Of a stretch of 64,000 nt of DNA, positions 11,901 through 23,900 are shown in pieces. The position numbers and the translations under genes are program-made. The notes beneath the pieces were generated by a model that worked only from the letters and a program-made list of their open reading frames with translations, did no database searches and had not been told where the DNA came from. The stretch comes from Euglena gracilis (lineage: Eukaryota; Euglenida; Euglenophyceae; Euglenales), in contig CP154955.1 of assembly GCA_039621445.1 (NCBI GenBank), forward strand, positions 55,371,341 through 55,435,340, written 5' to 3'. Positions within the stretch are counted from its first letter, which is position 1. Every line of letters begins with the position of its first letter.

Positions 11901-14900
11901 CATTTAATTCCCACCCACACATTCCCGTTGGCAGACAAACCACACCTTCAACAGCTCAAAAATGTAGAAGCGAATGTCATGGTCAAAAAGCGTGGGGTAA
12001 AGGATGCGGAAATCAGTGTTGTTGACGTACTCAAAAATGAGAGATGGTGTCTTCGACTGGGGGTCACGAACTGTATCCAACAATTTGATGATGTTGCAGC
12101 CGAACCACAACGAAATGCAATTATTTTCATCAATCATCAACAGTGACTTTGCACAGCTGGTCAAGAAGATCATTTTGTGGAGAGGATTTGCATTTGAAAT
12201 GGTGTGAACATGGCAATTTTTGTATTTTAAATCATTATGTTTGGACAGAACCATGCTTGGTCACACATTTTTTTTGCTGCACATTGTGAATTCGTGAATG
12301 CACATGTTCCACATGCTCTAATGACACAAATGGGCTGAAAAGCACATGTATGTACGTTTGTGGTGCGATCGGGTCCACCACACAAATTCTGCAGGATCTT
12401 GATTTCTCGCTGAATGAATGAGCAATTGTACATGAGAAACCCAAGGAATGCCATTTCAAATCAAGCATTTATCCTTGATGTAAAGATACGAAACCCCTCC
12501 AATTCTAAGCAATCCGTTGCTGATTTCACTGTATGCACCGAATTTTAGCAGTTGCCAAAACTGGACCAAACAGTCGAAAAAAAATGCCCCTTCCTCTAAA
12601 AAAAGAAGGAGGTGTTGCCTTTTCGAGGAAAATGACTTGTAGTCAAACCCAAATCACACATGTAAATCATGTGTGACGGGTATTTCTTAAGGACCCCAGG
12701 GGGGGTCCAGCCTCCGGCTGGCAAAAAGGAAGCTGGCTGGAAACGAGCTGCTGGCTGGACCACCTCCCCCCGGGGGGGTGGTCCGGGCTGGGCTGGGCTG
12801 GGTAAGTGAAAAACAAAATTTTCTAATTTTTTTTTGCCATTTTCAACATTTTGGTGGATGGAGCTAAATCGAGGCTGGGGGGCTGTGATGGAGGAAGTTG
12901 TGGTGAGGGGGAAAAATGCAGGGATAGGTGACTTGGGCAGCCCTTTCACTCGACCTCCCGGGGGGGGGGGGGGCTGCCAGCCCGAATTTGGGCTGCTGGG
13001 TGGATTTGAGCTGCTGGCTTGCTGCCAGCAGCTCAAATGGGAGGGTGCCCCACCCCCCCGTGGGGCACCCTCAGGCAAAAGAAATCCCCTGTTTGGAGTG
13101 GAGGGGGGGGAGGGGGGGTAGCCGACTGGTCGGCTGACTACCATGCCCCCCCCCCTTTACTGTCCCCCCTCCTCACTGTTTCCATTGGGGGGACGGGAAC
13201 AGTACAGTGCCATAGCACTTTTTGTAAAGGATTCTTGCAACACAAGGCAAAAAGGGGAATTTTTCGTCGGTTTTTAGGTGCTTTCCATCCCACCAAAATC
13301 CAACCTAATGCCAAAATGGATGTTGTGGAGGTGCAATTTTCAAGCATGTAAACCAAAAAAGCTTCATTTTGGCAAAAATTTCGAAGGCAAAAATCGGCCA
13401 GAAATCCCCTCCACAGGCTCTGGTAACTTTTTTGGGCATTTTTGGGCTTTTTTGAAAATTGGGTGCCTTTTTGGCACATTTTCTGCACCAATTTTTTCCA
13501 TTTTTTTATGATTTTTTTTTGCAACATTTCTGCTAATTTTTGACTCTTTTTCCTTTTGCCTTCACACGCGCCAAAGGGGGGGTTTTTTAACCCCCCCAAA
13601 TAACCCCCCCCCTTCCCACCAGGCTTCTTTTTAAATCAGCAGGCCCCCCCCCCCGGGGGGAGGGGGGGTGGGTGGGTGGGTCCGGGCTGGACCCCCCCCC
13701 CCCCCGGGGGGGGGGCCTGCACCGGAGGGGCTAGGTAAACCTTTTCGGGGCCAAGGGCCGAAAATTTTTGGAAAATGGCCTTTACGGGCCCGATTTTGGG
13801 GGGGTCCCCGCCCCACCCCCCCCCCCCCCGGGGGGGGGTCCCGCGCAACACTGGGTGGGTGGGGGGGGACCCCCCCCCCCGGGGGTCTTAAAAAGAAGCC
13901 TGCTTCCCACTCCCACTAACCACGAGTTGTCAACCGACCAATTGGGCACCATGCCCCCCCCCCTTACTGTTCCCGTCCCCGTGGCCCCCTTTTGGGTCCA
14001 TGGGAACAGTAAGGGGGGGGTAACAGTAAGGGGGAGGGGACGAGCCCCCCCCCCTTACTGTTCCCATGGGCCATGAACCAACCAACCAAGTTAGACCCAA
14101 AAGGCCACCTGAACCCGAAATACATCATTTTTGATGCACATTTTTTCACAAAAAATTTAAAATTTTCAGGTTTAAAAAATGGTAGTTTTCAAGGGGGGTG
14201 AAAAAAACGAAGGTCAAAAAAAATGGCCCAAATTTTGACACAGTCAAATTTTACTGACATTTTTTCTCTTGAAATTTTTTTGAGATTTTCAATGGGATTT
14301 TTTTGCTTCAAAAACCTCTCAAAATCCAAAATTTGAGATTGGAAGCTATGAAAAAATGGGGTTTTAGGGGGTTTTTGGGGGGACCTCTTATACCCCCCCG
14401 TTATTGTCCCCCCTCTTATTGTCCCTGGGCCCCGGCCGACGGGGGGATTTTTTGGCCCGGCCAATGAAATTCCTTTGGTACCCCCTTATTGTCCCCCCTC
14501 CCCTCATTGTCCGGTCGGGCCTCCCGGGGAGAGGTCGGTGGGACAATAAGGGGGGGGGGGTATGGGTCCCAAACTGGGTCAAAAAAAAACACCTGTGCCG
14601 AAGGCGCCGGAAAAATTTTGGGGTCCAAAAATTGGTGCTCCCGGAAATACGGGAAGAGGTGGTGGGGGTGTGATCCCCGTGTCCCCCCCGTGTCCCCCCT
14701 GTGTCCCGCACTTCAGGGGGGTCCCTAGAAGGCGGCCAAGGCAACATACAACATGAATTTTTAGCTGTTTGGCATCATTTTCCACGGTTTTTCATGGATT
14801 CTCAAGGCCATTTGACTTTTCCCCACCCACAATCCCTTTTTTCTTCACCTAGGATGACCTGGAGCTTGGCTCGGGGTCAATGTGAAATGAATTTTTGGTC

Positions 14901-17900
14901 CCTCAAAAAGTCGCAAATTTCGTCCCGGAGTCGAAATTAGGTCCCGAAAAGAGGCATGTTTCCCTCGTGTCCCCGTGTCCCCCCCTCCCGTGTCCCGCCC
15001 CACCCCCGGTGGGGGGGGGTCGACCCCCCCACCATGAAGGGGGTGGGGGGGGTGGTTGACCCCCCCGTCACCCTAGCCCTCCCAACCAAAAAAAAAAAAA
15101 AAAACCCCCAGACCCCAGCGGTGCCTAAAAGAATATCAAAACAAACTAAAAAAAACAAAGATAACCAAATAGCCTCCTCGTGGCAGGAGGGGGGCAACGT
15201 GTCGAAAGGCACAGCAAACCGGGCAAGAAATTTCTGGGATGAGGTGGACGGTTTTTTGACGATCAACCCGTATTATGAACACGGTTTTTCGCATTCAACC
15301 TGTGTTTTGAACACGGTTGGGGGTCCAAAAAGGTGTTTACTCAAATATCAACCCGTGTTCACCAAAATCGTGAATCGTGTGAACTAAAACACGGTTTTCA
15401 AACATGACGCTGTACATCGTGGACTACGAACACGATTTCAATTGTGTTCTGCGTTCTGATCCCGTTTTTTTTTTCATATCGGAAAACAGGGGGCGCTGTA
15501 CGTGCCCCCGGTTTTCCGGTGAAAAAAAAAGGACCAGAAGACGATAAAAATGCATCTAGAACAAATACCCGCTCTTTGCATATGTGATGATGGTGCTGTG
15601 CTGCGCAGATGTTTGAGGCGGTGGGTGGCCCGGCGGCCTAGCGGCCCCTCTGGCCTTGCCCGGCCCGGCCTGGCGGCCCGGTGAGGCTTAGCGGCCCAGC
15701 CGCGTGGGCCAGCGGCCTGGCCCGGCCCTGCCCGGGCCTGGCCCGGCAGACTGGTAGCCTGGCTCGACCCGGCCCGGCCCGGCCAAAATGCACGGGTTGA
15801 AAAACACTCATTTTCAGCTCGAAAACAGCTTTTCCGGGCCTTGGAGACCAAGAAACACTGTTTGGGGAAAATTTTTTTTCGATTTTTCCAACTTTTTTGA
15901 ACGGCAGAGTCGGAAGCCTGCCGCGTTTTTGGTTGAAAATCGGCCGTGTTTTGGGCTCGGGAGTTATGGGGAAATCAAAATAAAACCCCCCGCCAAAAAT
16001 AAGACCCGGGTCTTGTTTTTGGGTCCGTTGCTGGAAACCTCCATTGGGGGTCTTATTTTGGGGGGTCTCATTTTTGGATTTCTTTCTTGGATGACCCAGG
16101 CCTGGAAAAAAAAACACCAACGCCATTTTTCAGGTTCCCAAGAGCACTAATTTTTTTCCTTTGGCGCTTCGCGCCATGTGTAAATTGACATTTACCATGT
16201 TTTTTTGCACCTCAAAATCTGAAAATTTTTGAAATTACATCATTTTTGTGTGTGAAATTCACCATCTCTTATTTTTGGGGTTTTTTTATGTTTTTGGGAG
16301 TCTTGTTTTTGGGGGGTTTACCGTTGAACAGGGCGTCTTAAGGGGGGTGGGTAGTCAAGTTTGGGTCCCAAACCCCTTTCCCCCCCTTTGTCTGGTTGAG
16401 TTCGGAACTTGACAAGGGGGGAAGGCAAGGGCTGTTTTTTAACAACCCCCGGGGGGGGGGGGGCCAGAGTGCCTGCCCAGGCAGGCACTACCCCCCCCCC
16501 CCGGGGGGGCCCAGGCACATTCCTTTAAAAACGTGTTCAGCCCGCCAAATGCCTGCCCTGAAATTCGTGGTCATGAACACATTTTCAATGAGGGCATTTG
16601 TGGCAATGACACGTTTTCCATTAAGGCATCTGTGTTCCGGCACGTTTTCAATGAGGGCATTTGTGGCAATGACACGTTTTCCATTAAGGCATCTGTGTTC
16701 AGGCATGTTTTCCATTAAGGCGTCTGTGGCAACCTCGAGCAAGAAGCAAAAATCGCTGTCATGAAAAATCAGCGTGCGGTTGAGAGGCCGGGTGGTCCTC
16801 AACGGGTGAGGCGGGTCGGGAGCACTCTACAACACGACAGAAGGCTAGGTTGCCTTGGAGCACAACGACAGGGAGTGGCGGACATCACGGCACACGACAC
16901 GCTTCACACAAAAAAGAGCCATACTTGGCTCTTTTGCCAAGTATGGCTATGATATGATGAAAATGATATGCCAATCCGCAGGCGTCACATACAACTTTGT
17001 TCAGCTCCACACAATTTGGATTTTTGGGAATGGCAACACCACAAAAACCACATTTCTCGTGTTTTATTGGCAGTCGGGACACAGCACGAGGCACAGGAGG
17101 TTGGTCAGGGGACCACACATTGTTCGATGACGCTCGCCTCATCGAACAACAGGTTGGGTTCCAGCTCCCATCCCGTCCAGGCAACAAAGAAAGCATCCAG
17201 CTCAGGATAACAGGCTTGCCGATGTTGACACAGTTTGGCGAACTCCAAACAGTTGGCAACAGCAGCAAGCTCTGCACCTACGGAGCCAGACTTTTTCTTT
17301 TGTGTTGCCCTGTGCCAGCAAGGTGCCATGAAGGGGGTCCGTCCTAGGTGGAGGTAGCAAAAGACCATTCACAAAGTTTGCCGTGCGTTTGGCCATACTG
17401 GGAGGGCTGCGGAAAAATGAAAAAAAAAACAAAAAAACGGGGGGGGGTGACACGTTTTCAATGAGGGCATTTGTGGCAATGACACGTTTTCCATTAGGGC
17501 ATCTGTGTTCAGGCACGTTTTCAATGAGGGCATTTGTGGCAATGACACGTTTTCCATTAAGGCATTTGTGTTCAGGCACGTTTTCCATTAGGGCGCCGTT
17601 TTTGGGGTCCAAATTTCACAAATTCGCGTTTTTGACCCCTTGCGTGAATCATGACCACGAATTTCAGGGCAGGCATTTGGCGGGCTCTGAACACGTTTTT
17701 AAAAAAATTGTGGCTGAGCCCAGATTTCAGCCTAAAAACGTGTTCAGGGGGCCCCTTTCGGGGGCGCAGAACACGTTTTCAGGCTGAAATCTGGGCTCAG
17801 CCACAATTTGTGTGTAGAAAATAGGCTATTTTTGGCTCCCCGGCGCCTTCGGTGCCGGGATTGTGCTAGGGCACTTTTGGCCGTGGGCCTTACCCCCCCC

Positions 17901-20900
17901 CCCCGGGGGTCGGATTGGGAGTGCTGAGTGCCTGCCAAGCAGGCTGACCGCCCGGGGTGGGGTCAGCACCCGACTAAAATACAACTTGGCGGCTGCGCAG
18001 GCGGCGTGCGTCCTAAAATCGGTGATTCTTGGGTCCAAAAAGTGGTCATTTTTGGCCATTTTTGGGCCATTTTTTCAAAAAAAAACTTTTTTTGGTTGCG
18101 CGCGGCCCCCAAATTGGCCATTTTATGTCGTCAAAAAAAATAATGCCATTTGCCATTTTATGGGCCTCAAAAAAGTCACGATTATTTCGCGAATTTTTTT
18201 TTCTTGGGCATGCCAGGCAGATTGGGGGGGGTTGACGGGGGCGAGTGGGTAGGCTGCGCGTTTTGGCCACCCTTGCCTTGCACACACAAGGGGATATTGT
18301 TATTTTGGGGGGGGTCCGGGGGGGCCCCCCGGAGGAGGCCGTAGGCCGACTAAGTTCATTAGGGAGCGCGTTATGGCAATCCTTTTTCTCTTTCTTTTTT
18401 GAATATGGGACGTTTTTTGACAGTTTCAAGCTCATTCCAATGTGTTTCCGTGCATTTTGAGTCAAATTTTACTGAATATCGAATCAAATTTTCGGGGGGG
18501 GGTTAAATTTCAAAAAGTGGGGGGGGCAATGTGGATGATTGGAGGTCGGGCTGACCAGGTCGGCCCGACCTCCAACGGTCGATACCCTCATCCCCCCTCA
18601 AAGTGTCCCCCCCCCCTCAGAGTGGCCAAATTTTTTTGGCAAATTTGGTTTCCCCCCCCCTCAAAGTGGCCACTTTCTTTTGGCGCCGAAGGTGCCGAAG
18701 CCCAAAAATTGACCCCCCCCCCCAAAGTGTCCCTTCCCCCAGAGTGGCCGTTTTGGGGTCCCGTGGTGACTGGAGGATGGCCACTTTGAGGGGGGGTGAG
18801 GGTAAGCCATAGCCAACAGTCGGCCCGACCTAGGTCGGTACGACCTCCGGGATCGTCATAGCCAATCATCCGCACAGAGCCCCCCGCCATGCCTAACCTC
18901 CTTTCTACTAAAAAAAAGAGGTCTGCCGGTTCTGTCCAAAGCCCGGCGTTCCAAACGCCGGTTCCGTCCGAAGACGTTCGGACGGAAGAAGAAGTTCGGA
19001 CGGAACCGGCGTTTGGAACGCCGGGCTTTGGACAGAACCGGCGTCCGAGACCTCTTGTTTAAGCCGGCGTTTTAGAGACGCCGGGCTCAGGACAGAACCG
19101 GCGTCCCCACCCTTCGGCCAAAGGACACTCCCAGGACCAATTTCCGACCACTGATCTGCAATGTCACGCCACTTTGCACTTCACCAAATTCCGGCGATCG
19201 CGAGGGTATTTCTGGCTGTGTCAATCGTCCAGGTATAAAATCACCCCTCGATCGAAAGCTCTTTTCATCAGACGACTGGCGATCACCACCAAATTCAGCC
19301 ACGTCGCCTGGAGCTCTTATTTTCTGTCAGTGGGGAATCCTAATTTCACAACTCTGGTGTCCCCCAAGGCCCTCAGGTCGTTGATTCGAAGAGGAAAAAC
19401 GTTTCTGGAGGGTTTATTAAGCATCTTAAACCAAAAATCACTGAAAATTGCGACAAATTTCGACCCAGATTCTGGCCGATCCGACGATCGCGAGCGTATC
19501 TCGGGCTGCGTGCAACGTTAGGGTACCAAGTTACCCCTCGATCGAAAGCTCTTTTCAACAGACGACCAGCGGTGCTCATCAGATCTTTCCACGCTGCACG
19601 GTACTCTATTTCCAAATCTGGACCAATTTTCACCAAATTTGGATATCCACCCTAGTGGTCCCCATATGGCAAAATTCATTGTCCTTGATGGTTGAAACAC
19701 TCATACCAGCACCTTAGGGCCACCAACGCCGGGCTTTAGGACAGAACCGGCGTCCGAAAACCCGTGGGGGGGGACGCCGGTTCTGTCCTGAGCCCGGCGT
19801 CCTTAGTTACAGCTGGAAGGATCTTTTTCCATTGGTGTAGTGTGAGGCTTTCATTTAGCAAAAACAAATGAAAACACAAAATTAAGAGAATAGAATTTTT
19901 GAGGGGGGCTTAAATGCCCAAAAATGGCCCCAATTCGTCGTAGAGGTCCTGGTATGACTGTTTAAATATGTTCAATGAAATTTGCCATTTGGGGACCAGG
20001 GTTGGTATCCAATTTTGGTGGAAATTGGTGATGTTTTGGAATAAGAGCACCACCGTGTAGCGTGGAAAAACCTCATGACCACCACTGGCAAAATGAAAAG
20101 TGCTAAAAAGTGTCCAAAATGGTTTGCTGAGATGTGGCAATATCATCTGAGAAGTTTTTGGGGGTATTTGACCAAAAATTGGAGTATTTTTGTGCAATAA
20201 TTCCCTTTGGCAAATTTTGGGGAGTTTCGAAAATAAGAACACCATGTACCAACCCCCCCCCTCTATTTGTCCCCCCCCCCTAATTGGCCAGAGCCCAGGT
20301 GGCCAATTAGGGGGGATGGGTTACTCATTTCAAGGGAAAATGTCTTTATTTGGGTGTTTTATGGGGGTTTGCGATTGTAAAGGACGGGGTCCAGGTGGCC
20401 AATTAGGGGGGGGTTAGGGGTAACCGCCCCCCAATTGTCCCCCCCCCCTAATTGGCCAGAGGGCCGCCCAGAGGGCGGCCAAATAGAGGGGGGGGGGGTT
20501 AGTAATGTGGCTGAAATCTGAGGCCATCTGCTGAATGCCCTTGAGAAGAGCTTTCAATCGATGGGCAAAAATATTTCAATCCAGTTTTGGATCTATGCAC
20601 ATGAAAAAGGGAGGGGTGAGGCCATGTTCAGAATTTTGTTGGAGCGTGGGTGTCACAAGGGGGTCAGGGCCTACCCCCCCCCCGGAAATTGGCAAAGGAA
20701 AAAACTTTGTCACCACATCACCAAGGTAAATTTGCCAAATTTGTTGGTGTCAAGGAAGCTTGGGGGGGTCGGCACGCCGTGGCGCATAGCTGGCGTTTTT
20801 TGTTTTTTTTTAAAAAAAACGTTTTTTTTTGTTTTTTATTAAAAAAAACGGGCAAAAAAAACGGCAAAAAAAACAAAGGGGAAAATGATGGTCCAAATTT

Positions 20901-23900
20901 TGCCTTTGATCGCAAGGGTGAACCAATCTTAGCTCAAATGACTTAAAAACCAATAATTTTGGTTGTCTTCAACAAGAATGGTCAAAATAGGGCATTTTTC
21001 TGCCATTTTGGGATGTTTCAACTTGAAACGTCCCAAATTTGGTGTCTTTCTCTGACCGAGGATGGGCAAAAAAAGGTAAAAATTAAAGGCAAAAAAAATT
21101 TTGCCCTGGACCCTCAATGGCGTTTTTTTTGTTTTTTTTAAAAAAAAACATGTTTTTTTTTTAAAAAAACGTGTTTTTTTTGACTTCGTTTTAAACGAAG
21201 TGCCAGCTATGCCGTGGCGAGCCGTCCGGCTAGGGGGGGGGGGGCGTGGCGAGGGGGTCCCGGGTGGGGGGGGGGGGGGGGGGGCGGGGGTTTTCCAAGA
21301 AAATTTTCTTTGGCGCGGCTGACATGGCGTGGCGAGGGGGTCTGAAAGGGGGGGGGGAGGGGGGGTAAAATGGCGTGGCGAGGGGGTCGGTGAGGGGGGG
21401 GGAGGGGTGTGCCGACCCCCTGATTTTTTATCATTCAAAATCATTGTTGCCCAAAGGGCAGCAAGACGGTAACGGGTTTTTGTCATTAAAAACGTGTTCA
21501 GCCCGCCAAATGCCTGCCCTGAAAATTTGTGGTCATGATTAAGGCATCTGTGGCAATGACACGTTTTCCATTAGGGCATCTGTGGCATGAACACGTTTTC
21601 CACTGGGGCATCTGTGGCAATCAAAAAATCGTTGTCACGAAAATTCGGCGACAGGTTGACAGGCCGGGTGGTCCTCTACCCTAGACTAGGTAGGTCTAAA
21701 CTAACTAGACCAGACTAGAAGGTCTAGGGGGGAACTCTACAACACAAGAAACGGTCAGAAGTTGCCTTTGAGCAATCCGACAGGGAGTGTTAGACGTCAC
21801 GGAAGACGACATGCTTTACACAAACAAGAGCCATACTTTGGTGGCCGCCACAAATCCTGGCAATGAAAATGGTATGCCAAACCGCAGGCGTCACACACAA
21901 CTTTCCTCAGCTGCACACGATTTGGATTTTTGGGAATGGCAACACCACAAAAACCACATTTGTCCTGTTTTATAGGCAGTCAGGACACAGCACGAGGCAG
22001 AGGGGGTTGGTCGGGGGGGGGGGGATTGGCGCTCTGCAAAAGGCAACACAACTCCCTTGGGTGTGGTTTTGCGGACTGCCCAAGCGACGGCATTCACGTA
22101 TGTATGAAAAGAGGTTGCCGAACGATTCCATGAAATGAACACACTTCCCGACTGCTCCACACGTTGAGCCACACATTGTTCAATGACGCTCGCCTCATCG
22201 AACAACAGGCTGGGTTCCAGCTCCCATCCCGTCTAGGCAACAAAGAAAGCATCCAGCTCAGGATAAGAGGCTTGCCGATGTTGACACAGTTTGGCGAACT
22301 CCAAACAGTTGGCAACAGCAGCAAGCTCTGCACCTACGGAGCCAGACTTTTTCTTTGTGTTGCCCTGTGCCAGCAAGGTGCCATGAAGGGGGTCAACCTT
22401 CGGCTTCTTGGCATCTTGCTGGTATACCGCGAGAGCAGCCACATAGCTGGCACTTCGTTTAAAACGAAGTCAAAAAAAATCATGTTTTTTTTAAAAAAAA
22501 AACAAAAAAAAAACGCCGTTGAGGGTCCAGGGCAAAAAAATTTTTTGCCTTTAATTTTAGCTTTTTTTTGCCCATCCTCAGGCAGAGAAAGCCACCAAAT
22601 TTGGGATGTTTCAAGTTGAAACATCCCAAAATGGCAGAAAAATGCCCTATTTTGACCATTCTTGTTGAAGACCTCCAAAAGTATTGGTTTTCAAGTCATT
22701 TGAGCTAAGATTGGTTCACCCTTGCGATCAAAGGCAAAATTTGGACCATCATTTTCCCCTTTGTTTTTTTTGCCGGTTTTTTTTGCCGGTTTTTTTTTGA
22801 GCCCCCTGCTGAACACGTTTTCAGGCTGAAATCTGGGCTCAGCCACAATTTGTGTGTAGAATGTTCAAAAATTGGCTGGAAATCATCAAATTTTCAAAAT
22901 GTAAAATGTTTTCCGAATGTAAAAAGTTTGTTTCCGAGATACAGGATTTCTATGAATCCGACCCGTTTCTCCAACCCCAAAACCATCATCGTCCAGCCCC
23001 CCTTGAGCTAGAAAAATATTTTGTGTCAAGAACTGTGTTTGGGCCAAGAGTTAGGGGGAGCCCAGGGGGGGGACCGCGGCGCCGAAGGCGCCGTGGTTGC
23101 CCCTGGGCCCCCCTAAAACCTTGGCCCAAAACACTGTTCTTGTTTGAAACCGTGTTTTGGGCGAAGATTTAAGACTTTTAAAGTCTCGAAATCGGCCCAA
23201 ACACGGTTTCAAAAAACTCGTTTGCGTTGGTCATACCCTCACCCCTAAACTAATTAGGGTCTGAAGGAGCCCGGCCATTAGCCAAATGGGTGTTGAGGGA
23301 AATTGAGCTTTGGTTTTATACAGGAGGGGGGGGGTCCGACCCCCCCCCCGAGGGGGAGGTTCATACCCAGAGTATGGAGGGGTCCAGGATCCCCCCATGC
23401 AACCAAATAATTTTTTTCGCCGCCGCTTTGCACCACCATGTCTTTTTCATTTATTTTGAATTTGGTGGAAAACAAATCAGCTGAAAAACTCAATCTTGGG
23501 CAGTTTTTGAAGCCTTCAAAAAGATTCCCGTCGCTTCGTGCCTTTTTTTTCAAGCCAGGGGAGGGGGGTCCATGGGAGGGGGGTCCATTCCCCCCTCAGG
23601 GGTCCAGCCAACTTGCTGCTTTTTTCCCGCCACTGGCCTTTTTTAGGCCCTATTGTCAACCATGAGTTTGCTCATTGTTGAAAGAAATGGCAGGGTCTGG
23701 GGGGTTCACAGGGGGAACATTGAACATTTACACTATCTGGCCGCCCTTCGGGCGGCAAAGTGCCAATGAGAGTAGTCAACCTTCCCCTGGATGCTCGCCC
23801 CCCCCTGGGGAAAAATTGGTCTGACACCGATGCAGCAAGGTACCTTTATCTTCTTCTTCTTCACGGGCTTCAGCACCTTGATGACACACTTTTCATTGTT

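Larger units (their letters stand above)
12410..23843 (-). other. Giant intron 3 of CK2 alpha filled with mobile-element debris
   Basis: 11,434 nt, borders GTACCT...ATTCAG. It contains family A copies (16526-17701, 21486-22440), family D1 (18915-19805), a divergent family C copy (about 20095-20600), C-tipped MITEs (14393, 18585, 20249) and the F inverted pair. Short introns of 46 and 52 nt sit just upstream in the same gene. Confidence 0.85.

Noticed and set aside
12092-12409. GT-AG alternative for CK2 intron 4 (AAC|GTACAT to AAAG|TCACTG)
   Set aside because: It would add over 20 residues (including [16 protein letters not shown]) in a loop that is invariant in the family. Kept only as a fallback.
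19087-19717. Open frames in family D mirrored at 26377-27008
   Set aside because: Conservation follows from the element being duplicated; differences between copies include frame-breaking changes, and no domain is seen.
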